Part shown: piece by piece, positions 6,031-12,689 of the stretch | How the letters are laid out: every line of letters begins with the position of its first letter | Numbering within the stretch: position 1 is the stretch's first letter | DNA from: Phascolarctobacterium sp. | GTDB taxonomy: Bacteria; Bacillota; Negativicutes; Acidaminococcales; Acidaminococcaceae | Assembly: GCA_019417125.1 (NCBI GenBank) | Contig: DXVZ01000088.1 | Location: forward strand, 1-12,911 | Direction: 5' to 3' | Length of the DNA stretch: 12,911 nt | The notes under the pieces: model-generated | Database searches by the model: none | The model's input: the letters and a program-made list of their open reading frames with translations, nothing else | What the model was told of the DNA's origin: nothing | Translations under genes and position numbers: made by a program

Positions 6031-7520
6031 AATTTGCCCTCCTTTACAAGCTGTGCCACTTTTTCTAAAAGCCCGGTTGTAGAATAACCGTCCTCAAATT
6101 TTATAATCTGTACTTCGCCGGCGTATTCGCGCCCGGCGACTTCTTCGGGTTTATAATCGCCGCCCTTCACCATAATATCAGGGCGGATTTTTTTTATAAG
6201 CTCGGTAGGCGTATCCTCGCCGAACAGCACTACCGCATCGACGCACGCCAACGCCGCCAGCACGCGCGCACGGTCAAGCTCGTGGTTCAGCGGGCGGGTT
6301 GCGCCTTTTAAACGTTTTACGGAAGCGTCCGTGTTAAGCCCTACAATTAGGTGCTTGCCCAGCCGCGCCGCCTGTTCCAGATACGAAACGTGCCCAACGT
6401 GCAGAATATCGAAACAGCCGTTGGTAAAAACAATTTTTTCGCCGCAGGCGCGCCAGGTGTTGGCAAGCGATTCAATTTCCTGCCAGCTGAGCGTGCGGTA
6501 GCCGTAGCCGTCCTTGCGCTGCTCGCTGAGCAAATCTTTTAATAATTCATCCCGGTGTACGGGGTAAGTGCCTACCTTACCAACGACGATGCCCGCTGCA
6601 CGGTTTGCCATGTACACAGAGTCTTCAAGCGCCAGCCCTCCGGCAACGCCTGCCAACAATGCCGCCGCTACCGTATCGCCCGCGCCGGAAACGTCAAACA
6701 CATCCAGCGCCGTTGCCGGGGCGTTAATTACAAGCCCGTCCTGCCCTGCCAGCGTCATGCCTTTTTCGCTGCGGGTTACAACCACGTTTTTAATATTGTA
6801 CTCTCCTGCCGCCGCACACGCCAAACGCAAAACGGGTTCGTCCTCGTTCGGCACTGTTTCATGCGCAGCTTCGCACATTTCCTTTAAATTCGGCGTAATA
6901 AAATCGCAGCCGCTGTATTTTGTCCAGTCCGCGCCTTTCGGGTCAACCAGCACGGGGATATTATGCGCTTGCGCGGTTTTAATTACCCACTGCAAAAAGT
7001 TGTGCGAGCATACGCCTTTGGCGTAATCCGAAACGGCAATACCGTCCAGCCCAGCGTCAATTAAATTTTGCAGCCATTGGGAAAGGCGTGCCGTTTCATC
7101 TTCAAACAGGTCGCCAACTTCTTCAAAATCAAGGCGCAGCATCTGCTGTTTAGCGCCCAAAATACGCATTTTAGTAATGGTCGAGCGGTTGGGCGATTTT
7201 ATCAATCCGCTGTAATCAATACCGGCTTCCGCAAGCATATCCTCCAGCAAACGGCGGTTTTCATCATCGCCGGTAACGCCGCCAACATAAACCTTGCATT
7301 CCAGGTGCGCCAGGTTGGCGGCGACATTCGCCGCGCCGCCCAGCACGGAAGTAATGCGCGTTACCTTATTAACAGGCACCGGCGCTTCCGGCGAAATGCG
7401 CTTAACCTCGCCGTAAAAATAGCGGTCCAGCATCACGTCGCCGATGACGGCAATTTTTAATTGTTGTATTTTTTCCGCCAAAAAATTAGTGCAGCTGAGT
7501 TGTGACAATTTATTCACCAT
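6027..7520 (-). CDS. hldE: Bifunctional heptose-7-phosphate kinase / heptose-1-phosphate adenylyltransferase
   Basis: At 497 residues this is the fused form (E. coli HldE, 477). Residues about 20-330 form a PfkB/ribokinase-type kinase: GDVMLDRY (27-34), GGAANVAANLA (61-71) and VSGAGDT (277-283) with catalytic base D282. It phosphorylates D-glycero-D-manno-heptose 7-phosphate at C1. Residues about 362-495 form a cytidylyltransferase-like domain with TNGCFDILHVGH (366-377), whose HxGH motif is H374-H377, and a later TTG (481-483) near the end. This domain joins AMP to heptose 1-phosphate after GmhB has acted. The ATG overlaps the gmhA stop by 11 bp with only a weak ribosome binding site, which suggests coupling to gmhA translation. 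Confidence 0.96.
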   Translation of the reverse strand: MVNKLSQLSCTNFLAEKIQQLKIAVIGDVMLDRYFYGEVKRISPEAPVPVNKVTRITSVLGGAANVAANLAHLECKVYVGGVTGDDENRRLLEDMLAEAGIDYSGLIKSPNRSTITKMRILGAKQQMLRLDFEEVGDLFEDETARLSQWLQNLIDAGLDGIAVSDYAKGVCSHNFLQWVIKTAQAHNIPVLVDPKGADWTKYSGCDFITPNLKEMCEAAHETVPNEDEPVLRLACAAAGEYNIKNVVVTRSEKGMTLAGQDGLVINAPATALDVFDVSGAGDTVAAALLAGVAGGLALEDSVYMANRAAGIVVGKVGTYPVHRDELLKDLLSEQRKDGYGYRTLSWQEIESLANTWRACGEKIVFTNGCFDILHVGHVSYLEQAARLGKHLIVGLNTDASVKRLKGATRPLNHELDRARVLAALACVDAVVLFGEDTPTELIKKIRPDIMVKGGDYKPEEVAGREYAGEVQIIKFEDGYSTTGLLEKVAQLVKEGKL

Positions 7521-8070
7521 CCACCAGTTCGCAGATTATGTGCCCGATTAAAATGTGCATTTCCTGTGCGCGCGCCGTTACCGGGCAGGGAATGGCAATG
7601 CAAATATCGCATTCGTCCTTCATTTTGCCGCCGCCCTGCGCCGTCATGCCGATGCACTGCATGCCTTTGGCTTTAGCTTCGGCAATAGCTGCCAGCACAT
7701 TTTTGCTGTTGCCGCTGGTAGAAATGCCCACCAGCACGTCGCCCGGCTGCCCCAAGGCTTCCACCTGGCGGGAGAACACGCGGTCGTAGCCGTAATCATT
7801 GGCAACCGCCGTTAGAATAGAAGTATCAACGGTAAGCGCAATACCGGCAATGCCCTTGCGCTCTTTTTGGAAGCGCCCGACGAACTCTGCCGCCAAATGC
7901 TGGCTGTCTGCCGCGCTGCCGCCGTTGCCGCAAAACAACACCTTGTGCCCGCCAGCCAAAGCTTTCTTGATAATTGCCGCAGCGTCCGCAACCTGTTCTA
8001 AAATACCGCTTTGGGCTACTTGCTGCGCCAAAGCGATATGTTCTTCAAAACGTGTTTTAATAATATCCAT
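7510..8070 (-). CDS. gmhA: Sedoheptulose-7-phosphate isomerase
   Basis: A 186-residue SIS-fold enzyme that converts sedoheptulose 7-phosphate to D-glycero-D-manno-heptose 7-phosphate, the entry step of the pathway. CGNGGSAADSQHLAAEFVGRF (start 47) is the GmhA signature; STSGNS (117-122) binds the sugar phosphate. H58, E62, Q169 and H177 line up, with a constant shift of three, with the zinc/catalytic residues H61, E65, Q172 and H180 of E. coli GmhA. This separates it from DiaA, which lacks the full set. GAGGTGAAGC precedes the ATG. It begins ten bases after lptD and overlaps hldE. Confidence 0.96.
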   Translation of the reverse strand: MDIIKTRFEEHIALAQQVAQSGILEQVADAAAIIKKALAGGHKVLFCGNGGSAADSQHLAAEFVGRFQKERKGIAGIALTVDTSILTAVANDYGYDRVFSRQVEALGQPGDVLVGISTSGNSKNVLAAIAEAKAKGMQCIGMTAQGGGKMKDECDICIAIPCPVTARAQEMHILIGHIICELVDGE

Positions 8071-8080
8071 GCTTCACCTC

Positions 8081-9595
8081 TTACCAGTTCAGGAATTCGT
8101 ATCTGATAGTCCACTGTCTGTCGCCGCCGTCAAAATGCTCCTGCTCGTATTCAAAGTTAATAGCCCAGCAGCAGAAACGGTGCGTCCATGTATAAATTGT
8201 TTCGTAATTTTCGTGCTTGCCAGTATCATAACGGTTTACAATGCTGAAAGTATTTCTGTCATCAGGCCTATAACTGATGCCGTTGCGCAGTTCGCGCTCC
8301 ATATCCGGCTGGCCTAAATCATACAAATTACTGGTTGTTTTTTCACGGTAGTAACCAGCCCAGGTATACCATTTGCTGCCTATTCTTTGCCCTAATGTGC
8401 CATAATATGCCATAGTGTTTCTTGTTTCATCGGTAAGGCTTTCATTTACCCACTTTTTGCCGACCGTTAAATCAAGAAATGTATTTTTGCTGTTAAACAG
8501 ATAAATACGGTCGTGGCTTAAAAATGCACCGTATTCCGTATGCCAGCTTTGAATGCCGGTTTCTTCATTTTTCCACAAGCCCCTATGGGCATACAGCCTG
8601 TAAGTAACGGGAATACCGTCGATAAAATAATGCGGTTTGTAATAAAAACCGATTTCATTCTTTTTATCTACCCATTCATCGTCTTCTTCTTCCCAGCCGC
8701 TTTGATAAGTTAAATAATAATTGCGCTGGTCATGTTTTACTTTAGCAACCGGTTTAAAATGCCCTTTGCTGTAATACGGCAGGTCAGCTTGCAAAACTGT
8801 ATTTTCATCAAAGTTATAATCATAGCGCAGGCGGATATACATACCTTTATCGTCGTCGCCATCATAGCCGATAGAAGGCATTAAGCGCGCAGCGCCTTCA
8901 TCGCCAAGTTCGTTAACCCAGGTATCACGCGAATAAACATGGGTGCCTTTAACAAATACCTGCACATCGTGCGCTACCATTTTTTCTTTGGGGTAAATTT
9001 CAAAAGTTTTGGCTTTAATGGAAAGGCACGGCAAGTGTTCTTTTGCCGGGCAGCGGGTAGTAACGCCGCCCTGGTCCACTACCATTTTATCCGGGTAAAT
9101 TGTAGCGTGCGGAGCGCGGAAGAAATCTCTGCCGCCTTTTCCTTCAATCTTTTTTATTTCGCCGGTTTTAGTATTAAAGTTATAATAAGCCCATTCGCCG
9201 TTCATTACGCTTTGGGGCTCAACCAGGGTGCCGCCTTCTTTCAGCCACACATCGCCGGTTTTCATATTGCCTACGGCGCGCACGGTTTTCAATGTTTCGT
9301 TGCCCTGCGTAATTACTACGTTGCCTTCGGCTACAAAATCACCGCTGACGGAATCGTACGAAGCATAATCGCCCGTCATGGTAATCGGCATCGGTTCTGA
9401 TTGTTCTTCGCCTATTTTTTCGCCGCCGCGCGTTTTACCATCGGCGTCAACGCTTTCAGCTTCTGCCTGCGTCATCTGGCGGTCAAAATCAGGCTCGGCG
9501 TAACGCCCATCGCCGCTGGTGTAGTCTTCTGCCAAAGCAGTATTAAAAGTTGCTGCCGCTGCCAAACATACGGCAGCCAAAAGTTTTTTATTCAT
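8081..9595 (-). CDS. lptD: LptD/OstA-type outer-membrane LPS assembly protein, unusually short
   Basis: LptD inserts LPS into the outer leaflet. This protein has a signal peptide (cleavage likely after ALA, residue 22), an acidic linker (23-69), and an OstA jelly-roll domain at about 70-220 (DYASYDSVSGDFVAEGNV, start 76). VTTRCP (178-183) corresponds to the TTC element at the end of the jelly roll in LptD. From about 240 to the terminal tryptophan are alternating amphipathic strands typical of an outer-membrane barrel. FCCWAINFEYE (474-484) carries the Cys-Cys pair that marks the LptD barrel. Mature cysteines are only C182, C190, C475 and C476. Length is 504 residues against about 784 in E. 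coli, the missing part being in the barrel. A GAGGAG site precedes the ATG. It heads the heptose operon. It could be an LptD paralogue rather than the sole assembly protein. Confidence 0.82.
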   Translation of the reverse strand: MNKKLLAAVCLAAAATFNTALAEDYTSGDGRYAEPDFDRQMTQAEAESVDADGKTRGGEKIGEEQSEPMPITMTGDYASYDSVSGDFVAEGNVVITQGNETLKTVRAVGNMKTGDVWLKEGGTLVEPQSVMNGEWAYYNFNTKTGEIKKIEGKGGRDFFRAPHATIYPDKMVVDQGGVTTRCPAKEHLPCLSIKAKTFEIYPKEKMVAHDVQVFVKGTHVYSRDTWVNELGDEGAARLMPSIGYDGDDDKGMYIRLRYDYNFDENTVLQADLPYYSKGHFKPVAKVKHDQRNYYLTYQSGWEEEDDEWVDKKNEIGFYYKPHYFIDGIPVTYRLYAHRGLWKNEETGIQSWHTEYGAFLSHDRIYLFNSKNTFLDLTVGKKWVNESLTDETRNTMAYYGTLGQRIGSKWYTWAGYYREKTTSNLYDLGQPDMERELRNGISYRPDDRNTFSIVNRYDTGKHENYETIYTWTHRFCCWAINFEYEQEHFDGGDRQWTIRYEFLNW

Positions 9596-9657
9596 TGCTC
9601 CGCTCCTCTTGCTGGTATATTTTCAACAGTTATTTTTAAGCACTCTATAACATTATA

Positions 9658-9686
9658 ATTATATCACATTGTGCTATGCTGTTAAA
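9658..9686 (-). promoter_or_regulatory. Likely promoter of the lptD-heptose operon
   Basis: On the minus strand TATAAT (9663-9658) is an exact -10 box with a second TATAAT directly after it (9657-9652). TTTAAC (9686-9681) stands 17 bp upstream as a weak -35. It lies 63 bp before the lptD start and after the regulator's terminator, where the operon promoter is expected. A weak -35 would fit an activator-dependent promoter, but no known site is recognised. Confidence 0.5.
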
Positions 9687-9743
9687 GGCGTGCAGACGCC
9701 GCAGTTTTTAAATAATTGCAACTTTTTGCCGGCTTAACGCCGC

Positions 9744-9801
9744 TAAAACACAAAACGGCAGCCGCACGCCTGCCATTAAAATGCAAGCGCCTGCTGCCGT
9801 T
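9744..9801 (-). terminator. Rho-independent terminator after the regulator gene
   Basis: Reading the minus strand, AACGGCAGC (9801-9793) pairs perfectly with GCTGCCGTT (9762-9754). Further pairing inside (GCGC with GTGC, TGC with GCA) makes a long imperfect hairpin, followed by the T-rich TTTTGTGTTTT. It begins six bases beyond the regulator's stop codon and separates the nlpC-regulator unit from the lptD operon. The T-run is interrupted, so termination may be partial. Confidence 0.62.
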
Positions 9802-9806
9802 AAACA

Positions 9807-11696
9807 TTAACTGTTTTTACCGGTTTTCGGTGTTAAATCATATTTTTTAAGGTAGCGGTACAAAGTTACGCGGCTGACGTCCAGCATGCCGGCAAGTTTA
9901 CTGATATTGCCGCCGGAGGATTTCCACGCCGCAATAAAGGCGTCCTTATCGTACTTCCACGATTTTTCCAGTGTTTTATCGCCGGGCAGCTTGATGTTTT
10001 CGGCTTCGATAATGCTGCCGGGTGTATGGAAGAAGGCCTGTTCGATAACTCCCTGCAATTGTTTGATATTGCCCGGCCAGCTGCAGCTTTTTAAAAGTTC
10101 CAGCGCTTCCGGCGACAGGCGTTTGGGAGAAAGGTTGTGCTGTGCCGACATTTCCGCCAGAATATGCGCGGCAATAACTTCAATATCTTTGCTGCGTTCG
10201 CGCAGGGGCGGAACGCGGATGGTAGTATCCAGTACCAGCTCGTACAAAGAGCGGCTGAACAGCCCTTTATCAGCCAGGCGTTTTAAATTAGAATCGCAGG
10301 CGGCGATTACACGCACATTAAGTTTTTTGCGCATACCTGTTTCTTTGTTTAAAAGGCCGTTTTTCAAAGCGTCCGCCAGTTTGTCGCCCATTTCTACCGG
10401 CAGTTTCTCCACTTCGTCCAGGAACAGCGTGCCGCCCATAGAAAGTTCCAGTTTGCCTGCCGTCGGCTGATGGTCGCCATCCTCGCTGCCGAAAAATTCT
10501 TCTTCCAGAGCGCTTAAAGGAGCGTTGGAACATTTAACGACAATCAGCGGCGCGGCCGCGCGCGGGCTTGCCTGATGAATGCCGTGCGCCAGGCGCTGCT
10601 TGCCGGTGCCAGGTTCGCCCTGCAATAAAATATTGTTGTCGCTGCGGGCAATGCGCGACGCTTTATGCTGCAAAGCCAAAAACTCGCTCGTTTCGCCGAC
10701 CATGCTGTACAGGCTGTAGCGCGAACTGTAACCGGTGGCATGGGCAATCGTAGTTTTCAAATCCTCAATGGACATGCTCATAACAAGCGCGCTTTCTACC
10801 TCGCTGCCAACTTTTACCGGCATAACGGTGGTAATATCCTCGTAAGTGCGGTCCTGCGTAATCCAGGTAATTTCGCGGCGGTGCGTAGGCGTACCGGCAA
10901 GAGCCTTTTTAATGGGAATATGTTCGTAATTTAAGAACACTTCTTCCAGACTGTCCTTGCCTTCAAGGCGTCTTTTAGCGTTACTGTTGCAGTATTTCAG
11001 TTTTTCGTCCTGCCCAATCCAGTAAACGGCGACGGGCAGTTCTTCCATCATCATCTGCTGGATGCTCCAGTATTCCAGCATTTTTAAATGCTGCTCAATG
11101 GCATACTTCATTGTTAAAAGCAGCGAAAGCAGAAGGTCATACGGCAAATCGTTCTGGTCCAGCGAGAAGAACGAAATAATGTAGCGGATTTTGCCGTCGA
11201 CGCAAATCGGCGCGCTGCACGCATCACCGGAATGGCTGTCTTTAATCCACATTTCCGGGCCAAACATCAAAAACGGCACATTATGCTCGCGCGCAATGCT
11301 GATACTGGACGTGCCGACGTCTTCTTCCAGCACGCGCATCCCCTGAATATCTTCAATTACGCGCTGAAAGAACGGCAAGGCGTAGTTTTTAATAACATAA
11401 CCGTCCTCGTCAATCAGCAGCATGCTTAAATTATGAATGTTAAAATGCTGCTTGCTCTGTTCGTACAAGCCGTCTACATATTTTACAATAAATTCGTGCG
11501 TACGCTGATGCTCCACGATTTCCTCGCGGCTCAGCTTATTGATTTTGGGCATGGTTTCATGAGGCAGCTTCATCTTGCGGCAGCGCAGCCACGATTCAGC
11601 AACCCACGGATGCACGTTAGGATCAACAATGCCCTCCTCCATAAATTTTTTATAATACAAAGCCAGTTTTTCTTTGTTGCGCCTTTCGCGAATCAT
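9807..11696 (-). CDS. AAA+/Fis-type transcriptional regulator of the AcoR/DhaR style, without sigma-54 contact loop
   Basis: I start at ATG 11696 (629 residues; positions below count the upstream TTG as 1, so subtract one), because GGGGGAG is well spaced for ATG but only two bases from the TTG. The order is: an N-terminal GAF-like sensor (about 60-200, with ESWLRC at 35-40 as in AcoR/DhaR), a PAS-like domain (about 216-310), an AAA+ domain (about 330-555), and a Fis-type helix-turn-helix (NISKLAGMLDVSRVTLYRYL, start 598). Walker A is GEPGTGKQ (361-368) and Walker B LFLDEV (425-430). The GAFTGA loop, expected near 404-416, is replaced by FFGSEDGDHQPTAG. The region normally reading FRxDLxxRL reads FSRSLYEL (481-488), so both usual arginine positions are changed. 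It therefore probably acts without sigma-54, as DhaR does. Ligand and target genes are unknown; nlpC lies 22 bp upstream on the same strand. Confidence 0.85.
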   Translation of the reverse strand: MIRERRNKEKLALYYKKFMEEGIVDPNVHPWVAESWLRCRKMKLPHETMPKINKLSREEIVEHQRTHEFIVKYVDGLYEQSKQHFNIHNLSMLLIDEDGYVIKNYALPFFQRVIEDIQGMRVLEEDVGTSSISIAREHNVPFLMFGPEMWIKDSHSGDACSAPICVDGKIRYIISFFSLDQNDLPYDLLLSLLLTMKYAIEQHLKMLEYWSIQQMMMEELPVAVYWIGQDEKLKYCNSNAKRRLEGKDSLEEVFLNYEHIPIKKALAGTPTHRREITWITQDRTYEDITTVMPVKVGSEVESALVMSMSIEDLKTTIAHATGYSSRYSLYSMVGETSEFLALQHKASRIARSDNNILLQGEPGTGKQRLAHGIHQASPRAAAPLIVVKCSNAPLSALEEEFFGSEDGDHQPTAGKLELSMGGTLFLDEVEKLPVEMGDKLADALKNGLLNKETGMRKKLNVRVIAACDSNLKRLADKGLFSRSLYELVLDTTIRVPPLRERSKDIEVIAAHILAEMSAQHNLSPKRLSPEALELLKSCSWPGNIKQLQGVIEQAFFHTPGSIIEAENIKLPGDKTLEKSWKYDKDAFIAAWKSSGGNISKLAGMLDVSRVTLYRYLKKYDLTPKTGKNS

Positions 11697-11718
11697 CAAT
11701 GCTCCCCCTTAATATTAT

Positions 11719-12411
11719 TCAGACCGTTTCGCCGTTTTCTATCAAAACGCGGCGGGCTCCGTAATAATGTTCTTTCCAATAGCCGCTGTCCAGCGAATCG
11801 AGCACTACCCCGCGCGAGGTAGACGCGCTCCAGAACTTGCCGCTGCCAGCATAAATACCGACGTGCGACGCGCCGCTTTCATAAGTTGAAAAGAACACCA
11901 GGTCCCCCGGCTTTAGTTTGCTTTTTAATACAAAAATTCCGTCCAGCACCTGCGCATCGGCAGTGCGCGGCAGTTTTGCCTTATGCTTGCCAAAAACGTA
12001 CTGCACATAAGCGCTGCAGTCAAAACCTTTCGGCGTTGTGCCGCCGAATTTATAAGGCACGCCTTTATATTTGGCAGCCGTTTTAACAACGTCCTTGCCC
12101 TTTACATTGGCTATGCCTTCCTTTTTAAAGGCTTCCCACGAAATTTTGTTATATGTTTTAGTATCCAGTTTACCGCTTTTTTTCAGCCCGTGTTCCTTTT
12201 GGAATTTTTTAATCGCCTCGGCGGTGTCTTTGCTCATCAACCCATCCTTACGGTCCACGTCATAACCAAGCAAATCCAGCTTTTGCTGCGCCACCGTCAG
12301 CTTCCAATCGCGCGCGGGCGCTTTGGTTTTATTGTTTGCAAGCGCCAAAGACGGCGCCAGGCACATTATTAACAGACAGCATATAACTGCCAGCCAGCTT
12401 TTTTTGTGCAT
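11719..12411 (-). CDS. Secreted NlpC/P60 peptidoglycan endopeptidase with PG-binding domain
   Basis: A 230-residue cell-wall hydrolase. The signal peptide covers residues 1-25 (hydrophobic core 7-24, ALA before the cut). A PG_binding_1 domain (about 38-90: QQKLDLLGYDVDRKDGLMS, then AIKKFQKEHGL) anchors it to peptidoglycan. The NlpC/P60 domain (about 105-225) has FDCSAYVQYVF (130-140) with nucleophile C132 and SHVGIYAG (182-189) with H183. The end GYWKEHYYGARRV (210-222) closely resembles E. coli Spr/MepS. Where Spr has its third catalytic histidine in FIHAS, this protein has FWSAS, so S195 replaces it. It probably cuts peptide stems or cross-links in the periplasm. AAAGGAGGA precedes the ATG. 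The regulator gene follows after 22 bp without a terminator. Confidence 0.93.
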   Translation of the reverse strand: MHKKSWLAVICCLLIMCLAPSLALANNKTKAPARDWKLTVAQQKLDLLGYDVDRKDGLMSKDTAEAIKKFQKEHGLKKSGKLDTKTYNKISWEAFKKEGIANVKGKDVVKTAAKYKGVPYKFGGTTPKGFDCSAYVQYVFGKHKAKLPRTADAQVLDGIFVLKSKLKPGDLVFFSTYESGASHVGIYAGSGKFWSASTSRGVVLDSLDSGYWKEHYYGARRVLIENGETV

Positions 12412-12505
12412 AACAGTCCTCCTTTCAGCCCTAAAAACGCCGTTTAATAAAATAAAATTTTTAAAACATTACACAACGTTAAATTTGCCTGTAAAATAAG
12501 CAACT

Positions 12506-12532
12506 TATAATACACTTTTCGAGTATATTATA
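12506..12532. repeat. Operator-like palindrome upstream of nlpC
   Basis: TATAATACAC (12506-12515) and GTATATTATA (12523-12532) match inversely at nine of ten positions around a 7-bp centre. The right arm contains the putative nlpC -10 box (TATAAT on the minus strand, 12532-12527). It is placed to act as a repressor site, but no regulator family is recognised and AT-rich DNA weakens the case. Confidence 0.4.
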
Positions 12533-12555
12533 TCGCATTTAACAGTTTTTGAAAA
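12527..12555 (-). promoter_or_regulatory. Candidate promoter for the nlpC-regulator unit
   Basis: On the minus strand TTTTCA (12555-12550) and TATAAT (12532-12527) are 17 bp apart. The -10 box is exact and the -35 matches four of six positions. This would leave an untranslated leader of about 105 bases before nlpC, containing the left arm of the inverted duplication. Confidence 0.4.
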
Positions 12556-12640
12556 ATATTTTTTTACATTTTTCCGCCGCCCTGCCAAATTATAACGTTG
12601 TGTTTACTTTTGTTCTGCGCATTTTTTAATTTGGCACTTA

Positions 12641-12670
12641 TTTACACCTGCCGCCGGTTTGTGCTACACT
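12641..12670 (+). promoter_or_regulatory. Promoter of the membrane-fusion lipoprotein gene
   Basis: TTTACA (12641-12646) matches the -35 consensus at five of six positions. TACACT (12665-12670) follows after 18 bp and is preceded by TGC, giving an extended -10. GAGG (12677-12680) then sits nine bases before the ATG. Spacing and order are as expected for a short leader. Confidence 0.55.
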
Positions 12671-12689
12671 AAACACGAGGTTTATATTT

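Larger units (their letters stand above)
12471..12603. repeat. 20-bp imperfect inverted duplication in the divergent control region
   Basis: The left arm (12471-12489) begins ACACAACGTTA and the right arm (12584-12603) ends TAACGTTGTGT. The outer 11 bp are perfect inverse copies, and with one gap the match continues through AAATTTG to the end, leaving one mismatch and one gap over 20 positions. The arms enclose 94 bp. Each arm contains the small palindrome AACGTT. They could be two binding sites of one regulator serving both divergent genes, or terminal repeats of a tiny decayed mobile element. Confidence 0.6.

Noticed and set aside
9687..9700. Hairpin GGCGT-GCAG-ACGCC as a second terminator
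   Set aside because: Five-bp stem with only three T after it on the minus strand, and it abuts the likely -35 of the lptD promoter; too weak to call.
11697..11699. TTG start for the regulator
   Set aside because: Only two bases from the GGGGGAG site; the ATG directly after it is better spaced.
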